Positions 22,067-34,314 of a stretch of DNA of 64,000 nt are shown here, in pieces (positions within the stretch are counted from its first letter, which is position 1; each line of letters begins with the position of its first letter). The stretch is from Crossaster papposus (taxonomy: Eukaryota > Echinodermata > Asteroidea > Velatida > Solasteridae). Location of the stretch: NCBI GenBank assembly GCA_037893245.1, contig JBAIAA010000444.1:1121501-1185500 (forward strand), written 5' to 3'. The notes under the pieces are model-generated. The model saw only the letters and a list, made by a program, of their open reading frames with translations, did no database searches and was not told the origin of the DNA. Made by a program: the position numbers and the translations under genes.

Positions 22067-22745
22067 CCGGTGTGAAAGGTAATTCTGTCCCCCCTGGTAA
22101 ATGTGTCCCCCCGGACAGACTTACCAGGCCGTGACCCGGTAAATTTGTCCGGGGGGACACATTTACCTAGGTATTTCTGTCCCCCTCCAGGTAATTCTGT
22201 CTCCCTGCCCAACGTTAAACGTGTCCCCCTGGTAAAATTGTCCCGTGCAACGTCACAAGTCTAGCACCCACTAGACGCAACAACCAGTGTAGTACAGGTT
22301 CACCCCTTCATGGTGCATCATTTTGTGGCAGACTGTAGGATGTGTAACGTACTACAATTTACAGGTGGTAAAAAGTGCTGCCACATACGTGCTGGGTATA
22401 GATAATTTGTACGCGTGCAAGAAGTCTTAAAATACTGATTACTGCTATTTTTCCTTTCGCGCAGAAACGTATAGATCGGTTGATTTAATTGATACAGATA
22501 TTTTTATTTTTATTTTGATAAATTGATATATTGATGAAGGGAAGAGAAGTCCAAATAACAATAATAATTGAAATAACATCAAAATAACCACTTATGTGTG
22601 GAATATTGGGGGACAAAATTACCTAGAGGGGGACAGAATAAACTGGAGGGGGACGGAATTAACGGCTCTAGGGGGACACTTTTACCTAGTTAATTCTGTC
22701 CCCCCGGACAATTTTACCGGGGGACAGAATTACCGTCCACACCTG
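22067..22745. mobile_element. Inverted-repeat element rich in GGGGGACA motifs
   Basis: GGTAATTCTGTCCCCC lies at both ends in opposite orientation, and the arms contain further alternating GGTAAA and GTCCCCC modules. It is wedged against a hAT-like MITE fragment (22,745) and a fragment of the TTAA MITE (22,872-22,945), a nest of three elements. Confidence 0.6.
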
Positions 22746-22945
22746 CTGCGTTCCACTTACGCGAACTGTTTGCGCGAACGAGTCGGCGCTACGTTTTGAG
22801 TTTGCGTTAGTTGAAGTGGAACGATATTTAAAAAACTACGTTTTCAAAATGGCGGCGCCCAGTGACAGTGCAGCCTGAACCCGCTTCGGATCGTGTTTCT
22901 GTGGGCTCGGCGATGTTAAAATAATCCCGTCGCGAACTGGTTAAG

Positions 22946-23599
22946 ATGGAGGCATGAAATGAGATGCCAGAAAAAGGAATTAAATTTAAAAAAATGGCAA
23001 AGAAATGAGACAAAAGATGGTTTAACAAAATACTAAAAATAGCATGATTAAGTCTATTCCACAAACGGGGCCCGTAGAAACGTAAGGTGTTTAGGGAATG
23101 TAACGTACGGGTGAATAGAATAGAATTATTATAGATTATTGCGTGATATCGTGTGGTACTGGTGAGTATCGCGAACATAAGTGAAATAAGAAAAGAAAAA
23201 AATATGAAGAAATTAAAGGTTATTATTAGAGGCGTCATTAAAATGACACGCTATTGACATGCGAGCGCACCCGTAATTCCTTGGAGTTCTTGCACAGGAA
23301 TCAATAACAAACAACAATGGGTCCGTTCTCAAGCGTCGGAAGGTGGTGGGAAGGAGTTTAGCCATCCACCCAGACTAGAAGGCGCCATTGTGTACTCCTT
23401 TGTTATGTAAATTGTTGCGTTTCGCTGCGGGCAGGTCATTAGCAGCGGCAAAACAATCGAACATATGACAAATAAACATAGCCGGGCGTAAAGAAAACCA
23501 CAAAATAATGATTAGTCTGAGATGTGTTAGCTTTAAAATGATATATATTTTTATTGGGTAGGGTGTTTAAAAAATATCTAATATTGAGGGGAAAAGCCA
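22946..23599. other. No gene recognised
   Basis: AT-rich sequence between the nested elements and the large array. The minus-strand frame at 22,828-23,238 is hydrophobic and low in complexity and runs through two repeats; I do not call it a gene. Confidence 0.4.
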
Positions 23600-25647
23600 G
23601 GTCATACAGTGTGTTTATTGGAAAGGGGCGTAATCATACAAGAAGCTTCCGTTTGTTTTAATTATTAAAACGATTCTCAGTCACATGGGAAGACAATTAA
23701 AGTGAAGGACGTGTACCGGATTTTTTTTCTGTCCGACAATTAGGTGTGTTAGTTAAAGATGAAGTGCTTTTTGCAAGAGAATAGCAATGAGAAACGTGTG
23801 TATTGGGAAGGGGCGTAATCGTAGATGAAGCTTACGTTTGTCTGTTTAATTATTAGAACGATTCTCAGTCACATGGGAAGGACATTAAATTAAAGGGCGT
23901 GTAACGCTGGGTTATGAAGATTTTTTCGGTCAGACTTTTAGTTTTTTTTTGTTAAAGATGAAGTGCTTTTGCAAGGGAATAGCAATGAGAAACGTGTTTA
24001 TTTGGAAGGGGAGTAATCATACATGAAGCTTATTTGTTTTGTTTAATTATTAGAACGATTCTCGGTCACAATCATGGGAAGAACATTAAAGTAAAAGACG
24101 TGTAACAGATTTTGTTTCTGTGCGACTATTAGATTCGTTAGTTAAAGATAAAGTGCTTTTGCAAGAGAATAGCAATGAGAAACGTGTTTATTTGGAAGGG
24201 GCGTAATCATACATGAAGCTTACGTTTGTCTGTTGAAGTATTAGAACGATTCTCAGTCACATGGGAAGGACATTAAATTGAAGGACGTGTAACGCTGGGT
24301 TATGAAGATTTGTTTCTGTCAGACTATTAGGTTTGTGCTTTTGCTAGAGAATAGCAATAAGAAACGTGTTTATTGGGAAGGGGCGTAATCATACATGAAG
24401 CTTACGTTTTTCTGTTTAATTATTAGAACGATTCTTGGTCACAATCATGGGAAGGACATTAAATTGGAGGACGTGTAACGCTGGATTATGTGGACTTTTT
24501 TTTTCTGTCAGACTATTAGGTTTTTTAATTAAAGATGAGGTGCTTTTGCAAAAAAATAGCAATGAGAAATGTGTTTACTTGGAAGGGGCGTTATCATACA
24601 TGAAGCTTACGTTTTTCTGTTTAATTATTAGAACGATTCTCAGTCACATGGGAAGGACATTAAATTGAAGGACGCATGTAACGATGGGTTATGATAATTT
24701 TTTGGTCAGACTAATATGCTTCATAGTTAGGACATTAAATTGAAGGGCGTGTAACGGATTTTTGTTTCTGTCCGTCTATTAGGTTTGTTAGTTAAAGATG
24801 AAGTGCTTTTGCAAGATAATAGCAATGAGAAACGTGTTTATCGTTCTTTAATGTCCTTTCTATGTGACTGATAATCGTTCTAATAATTAAACAGAACAAA
24901 CGTAGGCTTTATGTAAGATTAAGTCCCTTTTCAATAAACACGTTTCTCATTGCTATTCTTTTGCAAAAGCACTTCATCTTAAACTAACAAACCTATTAGT
25001 CGGGAGAAAAATTAATCTGTTACACGTCTTTTACTTTATTGTCCTTCCCATGATTGTCACCGAGAATCGTTCTAATAATTAAACAACAGAAATAAGCTGC
25101 GTGTATGATTCCGCCCCTTCCCAGTAAACACGTTTCTTATTGCTATTCTTCTGCAAAAGCACTTCATCTTTTTCTAAAAAACCTAATAGTCTGGCTGCAA
25201 CACGTTCTCATAACCCATCGTTACACGCGTCCTTCAATTTAATGTCCTTCCCGTGTGACTGAGAATCGTTCTAATAATTAAACAGAAAACAAGGTTTCAT
25301 GTATGATTACGCCCCTTCCCAATAAACACGTTTCTTATTGCTATTCTCTAGTAAAAGCACAAACCTAATAGTCTGACAGAAACAAATCTTCATAACCCAG
25401 CGTTACACGTCCTTCGATTTGATGTCCTTCCCATGTGACTGAGATCCGTTCTAATAATAAAACAGACAAACATAAGCTTCATATATGATTACGCCCTTTC
25501 CCAATAAACACGTTAAGGAAACAATACTTGTTGGGAACTAAAACATTAATTATACAATACCCAACAGCCCTTTAAACATGTCACCCCTAAAAACACCGCT
25601 GTATTGCTTGCAAGTGTACCCAAAGTGTTTCGTCATAGCACCCCCTA

Positions 25648-25716
25648 TAGGTGGGACTCGAACATACGACCTCCAGAATAACGGACCGGTGCTCTATCAA
25701 CTGAGATATCTTGACC
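25648..25716 (-). repeat. tRNA-like relic in each array core
   Basis: The minus strand reads TATCTCAGTTGATAGAGC (A box) and ATGTTCGAGTCCC (B box) with a seven-base loop CCGTTAT at the anticodon position (GTT if read as a tRNA). The acceptor stem does not pair, position 33 is C and the T stem is poor, so it is a tRNA-derived repeat and not a working tRNA. Copies: 28215-28283, 33135-33203, 38054-38122, 43055-43123, 48056-48124. It is absent from the proximal gene copy. Confidence 0.6.
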
Positions 25717-26140
25717 TTAGTCTTTGCTTATGACCACTGCATTTGACAGTGGGCCCGCTAAGGACACGATTTATATTCCCATCAGCTCCCTCGATCACGC
25801 AATGATCTTTGCAAATTGCTTAAACGGGGCATGACCTTTCAACGCAAATTCGATCATTCGAACATATGGAGGTCAATGGGCAAAATCATTTGCAGCGCGC
25901 GGATACGCACAGGCATTTGCGCTCATTTGATAATCGTTTGTTTCGGTTTTGGGCGTATCGGGTTCGGTAACGCACTGTTTAAAATAAAAACGCAGATATG
26001 CAAACAGCCGTACAAAAGCCGTACACAATGTTGAGGTTTCCTTAGGTTTGTGCACAAACATCGATGCACCCAGCTCGCATCACTTTGTACATCGAGCCAG
26101 TGCTCTAGTAATTAAATATAGCTCTATGCTTATTACTCGG

Positions 26141-26313
26141 TACAACTATCCAATCAGAGCACGAAGCTCATCAGCGTTTCCCAGCGCCGCGCCCAGCGCC
26201 TACCTCGCCTATATAGTCGGTGGTCCGCTGTCTGTAGCTCTCCAGATGCGAGTAGACGTAATTTGTAAAGGCCGTACGATTATTCTATCAACGGATTTTC
26301 GATCATTGCATTG
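26141..26313 (+). promoter_or_regulatory. CCAAT plus TATA promoter, copy 1
   Basis: CTATCCAATCAGA places CCAAT at 26,150-26,154, and CCTATATAGTCGG places a TATA box at 26,210-26,216, 104 bp upstream of the first ATG. The other copies have the TATA box at 28,777, 33,697, 38,616, 43,617 and 48,618. Both motifs and their spacing are kept in all six array copies. Confidence 0.65.
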
Positions 26314-26368
26314 ATGAGAATGGACGGAGTAGTCGTTTGGGTTGTGCTGGGGATATCGCCATTGGCAG
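26314..26368 (+). CDS. Signal-peptide first exon, array copy 1
   Basis: Reads MRMDGVVVWVVLGISPLA plus one base, then donor GTAGGT. The hydrophobic run VVVWVVLGI is a typical signal-peptide core. The phase-1 end fits the phase-1 start of exons 2a and 2b. The next possible partner exon is 31 kb away, so use of this copy is uncertain. Confidence 0.55.
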
Positions 26369-26827
26369 GTAGGTTCGATTTTTAATAACGCAACAAATCT
26401 CGTTTCATAGTGATCGAGTCAGTGAATTGTACTTTTCCCAGCGATTGAACGCTGTGTAAGTTTTAAATGTACTGAACCTATAGGTGCAGTATTATTTTTC
26501 ATAAAAATGATTTGTTTTGTATTTGTGACCCACTCCACAATAATGGGTATTATGTCACAAAATAGTGAAATTAAGTTATATACATGGTTGGAAAGCCCAC
26601 AGCATAAGCTTTCATTTGGTGTATGCTCCATAGCTACTCCTGTTCTGGAGATATGACATGTTTGCTTTTGATTACTTCCTTGGAGTTCAAATTACACAAC
26701 TGAGAAAACAGGCTTTGAAAAAGCCGGCTTTGTTGTAGAACAACAGAACGATAAACGCAAAATGGGCGTGTTTTCCACTTTAATCATCAAAATCAACATT
26801 TCTTTGAACGAAAACTTAAAATAATGG

Positions 26828-29394
26828 TGGGAAGGACATTAAATTGAAGGACGTGTAACGCTGGGTTATGAAGATTTGTTTCTGTCAGACTATTAGGTTT
26901 GTGCTTTTGCTAGAGAATAGCAATAAGAAACGTGTTTATTGGGAAGGGGCGTAATCATACATGAAGCTTACGTTTTTCTGTTTAATTATTAGAACGATTC
27001 TTGGTCACAATCATGGGAAGGACATTAAATTGGAGGACGTGTAACGCTGGATTATGTGGACTTTTTTTTTCTGTCAGACTATTAGGTTTTTTAATTAAAG
27101 ATGAGGTGCTTTTGCAAAAAAATAGCAATGAGAAATGTGTTTACTTGGAAGGGGCGTTATCATACATGAAGCTTACGTTTTTTCTGTTTAATTATTAGAA
27201 CGATTCTCAGTCACATGGGAAGGACATTAAATTGAAGGACGCATGTAACGATGGGTTATGATAATTTTTTGGTCAGACTAATATGCTTCATAGTTAGGAC
27301 ATTAAATTGAAGGGCGTGTAACGGATTTTTGTTTCTGTCCGTCTATTAGGTTTGTTAGTTAAAGATGAAGTGCTTTTGCAAGATAATAGCAATGAGAAAC
27401 GTGTTTATCGTTCTTTAATGTCCTTTCTATGTGACTGATAATCGTTCTAATAATTAAACAGAACAAACGTAGGCTTTATGTAAGATTAAGTCCCTTTTCA
27501 ATAAACACGTTTCTCATTGCTATTCTTTTGCAAAAGCACTTCATCTTAAACTAACAAACCTATTAGTCGGGAGAAAAATTAATCTGTTACACGTCTTTTA
27601 CTTTATTGTCCTTCCCATGATTGTCACCGAGAATCGTTCTAATAATTAAACAACAGAAATAAGCTGCGTGTATGATTCCGCCCCTTCCCAGTAAACACGT
27701 TTCTTATTGCTATTCTTCTGCAAAAGCACTTCATCTTTTTCTAAAAAACCTAATAGTCTGGCTGCAACACGTTCTCATAACCCATCGTTACACGCGTCCT
27801 TCAATTTAATGTCCTTCCCGTGTGACTGAGAATCGTTCTAATAATTAAACAGAAAACAAGGTTTCATGTATGATTACGCCCCTTCCCAATAAACACGTTT
27901 CTTATTGCTATTCTCTAGTAAAAGCACAAACCTAATAGTCTGACAGAAACAAATCTTCATAACCCAGCGTTACACGTCCTTCGATTTGATGTCCTTCCCA
28001 TGTGACTGAGATCCGTTCTAATAATAAAACAGACAAACATAAGCTTCATATATGATTACGCCCTTTCCCAATAAACACGTTAAGGAAACAATACTTGTTG
28101 GGAACTAAAACATTAATTATACAATACCCAACAGCCCTTTAAACATGTCACCCCTAAAAACACCGCTGTATTGCTTGCAAGTGTACCCAAAGTGTTTCGT
28201 CATAGCACCCCCTATAGGTGGGACTCGAACATACGACCTCCAGAATAACGGACCGGTGCTCTATCAACTGAGATATCTTGACCTTAGTCTTTGCTTATGA
28301 CCACTGCATTTGACAGTGGGCCCGCTAAGGACACGATTTATATTCCCATCAGCTCCCTCGATCACGCAATGATCTTTGCAAATTGCTTAAACGGGGCATG
28401 ACCTTTCAACGCAAATTCGATCATTCGAACATATGGAGGTCAATGGGCAAAATCATTTGCAGCGCGCGGATACGCACAGGCATTTGCGCTCATTTGATAA
28501 TCGTTTGTTTCGGTTTTGGGCGTATCGGGTTCGGTAACGCACTGTTTAAAATAAAAACGCAGATATGCAAACAGCCGTACAAAAGCCGTACACAATGTTG
28601 AGGTTTCCTTAGGTTTGTGCACAAACATCGATGCACCCAGCTCGCATCACTTTGTACATCGAGCCAGTGCTCTAGTAATTAAATATAGCTCTATGCTTAT
28701 TACTCGGTACAACTATCCAATCAGAGCACGAAGCTCATCAGCGTTTCCCAGCGCCGCGCCCAGCGCCTACCTCGCCTATATAGTCGGTGGTCCGCTGTCT
28801 GTAGCTCTCCAGATGCGAGTAGACGTAATTTGTAAAGGCCGTACGATTATTCTATCAACGGATTTTCGATCATTGCATTGATGAGAATGGACGGAGTAGT
28901 CGTTTGGGTTGTGCTGGGGATATCGCCATTGGCAGGTAGGTTCGATTTTTAATAACGCAACAAATCTCGTTTCATAGTGATCGAGTCAGTGAATTGTACT
29001 TTTCCCAGCGATTGAACGCTGTGTAAGTTTTAAATGTACTGAACCTATAGGTGCAGTATTATTTTTCATAAAAATGATTTGTTTTGTATTTGTGACCCAC
29101 TCCACAATAATGGGTATTATGTCACAAAATAGTGAAATTAAGTTATATACATGGTTGGAAAGCCCACAGCATAAGCTTTCATTTGGTGTATGCTCCATAG
29201 CTACTCCTGTTCTGGAGATATGACATGTTTGCTTTTGATTACTTCCTTGGAGTTCAAATTACACAACTGAGAAAACAGGCTTTGAAAAAGCCGGCTTTGT
29301 TGTAGAACAACAGAACGATAAACGCAAAATGGGCGTGTTTTCCACTTTAATCATCAAAATCAACATTTCTTTGAACGAAAACTTAAAATAATGG
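26828..29394 (+). repeat. Array unit 2 (2.57 kb, short form)
   Basis: Nearly identical to unit 1, with the same deletion junction at 28,080. A one-base T insertion (near 27,180) accounts for most of the length difference. Confidence 0.85.
28881..28935 (+). CDS. Signal-peptide first exon, array copy 2
   Basis: Identical to copy 1 in coding sequence, donor and TATA position (28,777). Confidence 0.55.
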
Positions 29395-32300
29395 TGGGAA
29401 GGACATTAAATTGAAGGACGTGTAACGCTGGGTTATGAAGATTTGTTTCTGTCAGACTATTAGGTTTGTGCTTTTGCTAGAGAATAGCAATAAGAAACGT
29501 GTTTATTGGGAAGGGGCGTAATCATACATGAAGCTTACGTTTTTCTGTTTAATTATTAGAACGATTCTTGGTCACAATCATGGGAAGGACATTAAATTGG
29601 AGGACGTGTAACGCTGGATTATGTGGACTTTTTTTTTCTGTCAGACTATTAGGTTTTTTAATTAAAGATGAGGTGCTTTTGCAAAAAAATAGCAATGAGA
29701 AATGTGTTTACTTGGAAGGGGCGTTATCATACATGAAGCTTACGTTTTTTCTGTTTAATTATTAGAACGATTCTCAGTCACATGGGAAGGACATTAAATT
29801 GAAGGACGCATGTAACGATGGGTTATGATAATTTTTTGGTCAGACTAATATGCTTCATAGTTAGGACATTAAATTGAAGGGCGTGTAACGGATTTTTGTT
29901 TCTGTCCGTCTATTAGGTTTGTTAGTTAAAGATGAAGTGCTTTTGCAAGATAATAGCAATGAGAAACGTGTTTATCGTTCTTTAATGTCCTTTCTATGTG
30001 ACTGATAATCGTTCTAATAATTAAACAGAACAAACGTAGGCTTTATGTAAGATTAAGTCCCTTTTCAATAAACACGTTTCTCATTGCTATTCTTTTGCAA
30101 AAGCACTTCATCTTAAACTAACAAACCTATTAGTCGGGAGAAAAATTAATCTGTTACACGTCTTTTACTTTATTGTCCTTCCCATGATTGTCACCGAGAA
30201 TCGTTCTAATAATTAAACAACAGAAATAAGCTGCGTGTATGATTCCGCCCCTTCCCAGTAAACACGTTTCTTATTGCTATTCTTCTGCAAAAGCACTTCA
30301 TCTTTTTCTAAAAAACCTAATAGTCTGGCTGCAACACGTTCTCATAACCCATCGTTACACGCGTCCTTCAATTTAATGTCCTTCCCGTGTGACTGAGAAT
30401 CGTTCTAATAATTAAACAGAAAACAAGGTTTCATGTATGATTACGCCCCTTCCCAATAAACACGTTTCTTATTGCTATTCTCTAGTAAAAGCACAAACCT
30501 AATAGTCTGACAGAAACAAATCTTCATAACCCAGCGTTACACGTCCTTCGATTTGATGTCCTTCCCATGTGACTGAGATCCGTTCTAATAATTAAACAGA
30601 CAAACGTAAGCTTCATATATGATTACGCCCTTTCCCAATAAACACGTTTCTCATTGCTATTCTCTTGCAAAAGCACTTCATCTTTAACTAACAAACCTAA
30701 TAGTCGGACAGAAACAAAAATCCGTTACACGTCCTTCAATTTTATGTCCTTCCTATGTGACTGAGAATCGTTCTAATAATTAAACAGAAAAAAACGTAGG
30801 TTTCATGTATGATTACGCCCCTTCACAATAAACACGTTTCTTATTGCTATTTTCTAGTAAAAGCACAAACCTAATAGTATGACAGAAACAAATCTTCATA
30901 ACCCAGCGTTACACGTCCTTCGATTTATTGTCCTCCCCATGTGACTGAGAATCGTTCTAATAATTAAACAGACAAACGTAAGCTTCATGTATGATTACGC
31001 CCTTTTCCAATAAACACGTTTCTTATTGCTCTTCTCTTGAACGATTCTTGGTCACAATCATGGGAAGGACATTAAATTGAAGGACGTGTAATGCTGGATT
31101 ATGTGGACTTTTTTTCTGTCAGACTATTAGGTTTTTTAATTAAAGATGAAGTGCTTTTGCAAAAAAATAGCAATGAGAAATGCGTTTACTTGGAAGGGGC
31201 GTAATCATACATGAAGCTTACGTTTGTCTGTTTAATTATTAGAACGATTCTCAGTCACATGGGAAGGACATTAAATTGAAGGACGCGTGTAACGATGGGT
31301 TATGATAATTTGTTTTGTCAGACTAATATGTTTTTTAGTTAAAGATAAAGTGCTTTTGCAAGAGAATAGCAAGGAGTAACGTGCTTATTAGGAAGGGGCG
31401 TAATCATACATGAAGCTTATTTTTATTGTTTAATTATTAGAACGATTCTCGGTCACAATCATGGGAAGGACATTAAAGTAAAAGACGTATAACGTATTTT
31501 TTTCTGTCCGACTATTAATTGTTTTAGTTAAAGATGAAGTGCTTTTGCAAGAGAATAGCAACGAGAAACGTGTTTATTGGGAAAGGGCGTAATCATACAT
31601 GAAGCTTACGTTTGTCTGTTTAATTATTAGAACGATTCTCAGTCACATGGGAAGGACATTAAATCGAAGGACGTGTAACGCTGGGTTATGAAGATTTGTT
31701 TCTGTCAGACTATTAGGTTTGTGCTTTTACTAGAGAATAGCAATAAAAAACGTGTTTATTGGGAAGGAGCGTAATTATACATGAAACTTACGTTTTTCTG
31801 TTCAATTATTAGAACGATTCTCAGTCACATAGGAAGGACATAAAATTGAAGGGCGTGTAACGGATTTTTGTTTCTGTCCGACTATTAGGTTTGTTAGTTA
31901 AAGATGAAGTGCTTTTGCAAGATAATATCATTGAGAAACGTGTTTATCGTTCTTTAATGTCCTTTCTATGTGACTGATAATCGTTCTAATAATTAAACAG
32001 AAAAAACGTAGGCTTTATGTAAGATTAAGTTCCTTTTCAATAAACACGTTTCTCATTGCTATTCTTTTGCAAAAGCACTTCATCTTAAACTAACAAACCT
32101 AATAGTCGGGAGAACAATTAATCTGTTACACGTCTTTTACTTTATTGTCCTTCCCATGATTGTCACCGAGAATCGTTCTAATAATTAACCAACAGAAATA
32201 AGCTTCGTGTATGATTACGCCCCTTCCCAGTAAACACGTTTCTTATTGCTATTCTTCTGCAAAAGCACTTCATCTTTTTCTAAAAAACCTAATAGTCTGG

Positions 32301-32567
32301 CTGCAACACGTTCTCATAACCCACCGTTACACGCGTCCTTCAATTTAATGTCCTTCCCGTGTGTCTTAGAATCGTTCTAATAATTAAACAGAAAAAACGT
32401 AGGTTTCGTGTATGATTACGCCCCTTCCCAATAAACACGTTTCTTATTGCTATTCTCTAGTAAAAGCACAAACCTGATAGTATGACAGAAACAAATCTTC
32501 ATAACCCAGCGTTACACGTCCTTCGATTTAATGTCCTTTCCATGTTTTCTTTCCATATGAAGTAATA

Positions 32568-32811
32568 CAGGCGTGGATCCAGGGGGGAGTCCTGGAGGTT
32601 CGGACCCCCATATATTTTGACTGGATTTTTTTAATTTTTTTTAAAACAATAACAACCAACAACAGAAACAAAATATATAAGTAAAATAGGCTCATAATGT
32701 GCCAGAATGCACCTCAGAGCTTCTACTGTAAAACAAAATTGGGGGGAGAGCCCCAAGACCCTCGTCCATGGCTAGGACCCCCACATTCATAAATTCCTGC
32801 ATCCGCCCCTG
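32568..32811. mobile_element. hAT-like MITE in array units (and proximal copy)
   Basis: The left end CAGGCGTGGATCCAGG faces the right end CAGGGGCGGATGCAGG inverted. Further copies: 37487-37730, 42488-42731, 47489-47732 and 53135-53473. The last is longer because it keeps about 95 bp that the array copies lack. Confidence 0.6.
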
Positions 32812-33800
32812 AATACACACCAAAATAGTACTTTTCATGAATCTGGCTCCCTTTTCAAATTATAAGAGTGAGCTGTAGGCAGGTGAATTACTTCTACTCA
32901 ATAAGCATCATTTTTGATGGCCTAAATCTAGACTAACCTTCTCCACAGCATTTCTTACATTCCATTTTCCGATAACATGTTATTAGTGACATATAAAAAT
33001 AAGGAAACAATACTTGTTGGGAACTAAAACATTAATTCTACAATACCCAACAGCCCTTTAAACATGTCACCCCTTAAAAACACCGCTGTGTTGCTTGCAA
33101 GTGTACCCAAAGTGTTTCGTCATAGCACCCCCTATAGGTGGGACTCGAACATACGACCTCCAGAATAACGGACCGGTGCTCTATCAACTGAGATATCTTG
33201 ACCTTAGTCTTTGCTTATGACCACTGCATTTGACAGTGGGCCCGCTAAGGACACGATTTATATTCCCATCAGCTCCCTCGATCACGCAATGATCTTTGCA
33301 AATTGCTTAAACGGGGCATGACCTTTCAACGCAAATTCGATCATTCGAACATATGGAGGTCAATGGGCAAAATCATTTGCAGCGCGCGGATACGCACAGG
33401 CATTTGCGCTCATTTGATAATCGTTTGTTTCGGTTTTGGGCGTATCGGGTTCGGTAACGCACTGTTTAAAATAAAAACGCAGATATGCAAACAGCCGTAC
33501 AAAAGCCGTACACAATGTTGAGGTTTCCTTAGGTTTGTGCACAAACATCGATGCACCCAGCTCGCATCACTTTGTACATCGAGCCAGTGCTCTAGTAATT
33601 AAATATAGCTCTATGCTTATTACTCGGTACAACTATCCAATCAGAGCACGAAGCTCATCAGCGTTTCCCAGCGCCGCGCCCAGCGCCTACCTCGCCTATA
33701 TAGTCGGTGGTCCGCTGTCTGTAGCTCTCCAGATGCGAGTAGACGTAATTTGTAAAGGCCGTACGATTATTCTATCAACGGATTTTCGATCATTGCATTG

Positions 33801-33855
33801 ATGAGAATGGACGGAGTAGTCGTTTGGGTTGTGCTGGGGATATCGCCATTGGCAG
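33801..33855 (+). CDS. Signal-peptide first exon, array copy 3
   Basis: Same coding sequence and donor as copy 1; it lies in the first long unit, with a hAT-like MITE about 1 kb upstream. Confidence 0.55.
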
Positions 33856-34314
33856 GTAGGTTCGATTTTTAATAACGCAACAAATCTCGTTTCATAGTGA
33901 TCGAGTCAGTGAATTGTACTTTTCCCAGCGATTGAACGCTGTGTAAGTTTTAAATGTACTGAACCTATAGGTGCAGTATTATTTTTCATAAAAATGATTT
34001 GTTTTGTATTTGTGACCCACTCCACAATAATGGGTATTATGTCACAAAATAGTGAAATTAAGTTATATACATGGTTGGAAAGCCCACAGCATAAGCTTTC
34101 ATTTGGTGTATGCTCCATAGCTACTCCTGTTCTGGAGATATGACATGTTTGCTTTTGATTACTTCCTTGGAGTTCAAATTACACAACTGAGAAAACAGGC
34201 TTTGAAAAAGCCGGCTTTGTTGTAGAACAACAGAACGATAAACGCAAAATGGGCGTGTTTTCCACTTTAATCATCAAAATCAACATTTCTTTGAACGAAA
34301 ACTTAAAATAATGG

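Larger units (their letters stand above)
24262..26827 (+). repeat. Array unit 1 (2.57 kb, short form)
   Basis: The R block ends AAACACGTT and joins directly to AAGGAAACAATACTTG. It lacks the second F-R pair and the hAT-like MITE found in the long units, so it is an internal-deletion form of about 2.35 kb. Confidence 0.85.
29395..34314 (+). repeat. Array unit 3 (4.92 kb, long form)
   Basis: Starts with the same GGAAGGACATTAAATTG junction as units 1 and 2 but keeps the second F-R pair and the MITE-containing spacer (32,548-33,000). Confidence 0.85.

Noticed and set aside
25648..25716. Functional tRNA-Asn gene
   Set aside because: The acceptor stem does not pair, position 33 is not T and the T stem is poor; it is a tRNA-derived relic.
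26048..26314. 88-codon frame present in six array copies
   Set aside because: It covers the CCAAT and TATA boxes, is identical only because the DNA copies are identical, and is broken by a stop in the diverged proximal copy.
26419..26631. 70-codon minus-strand frame repeated in the array
   Set aside because: Lies in the intron after exon 1, with no codon bias or resemblance to known proteins; its repetition reflects DNA copying.
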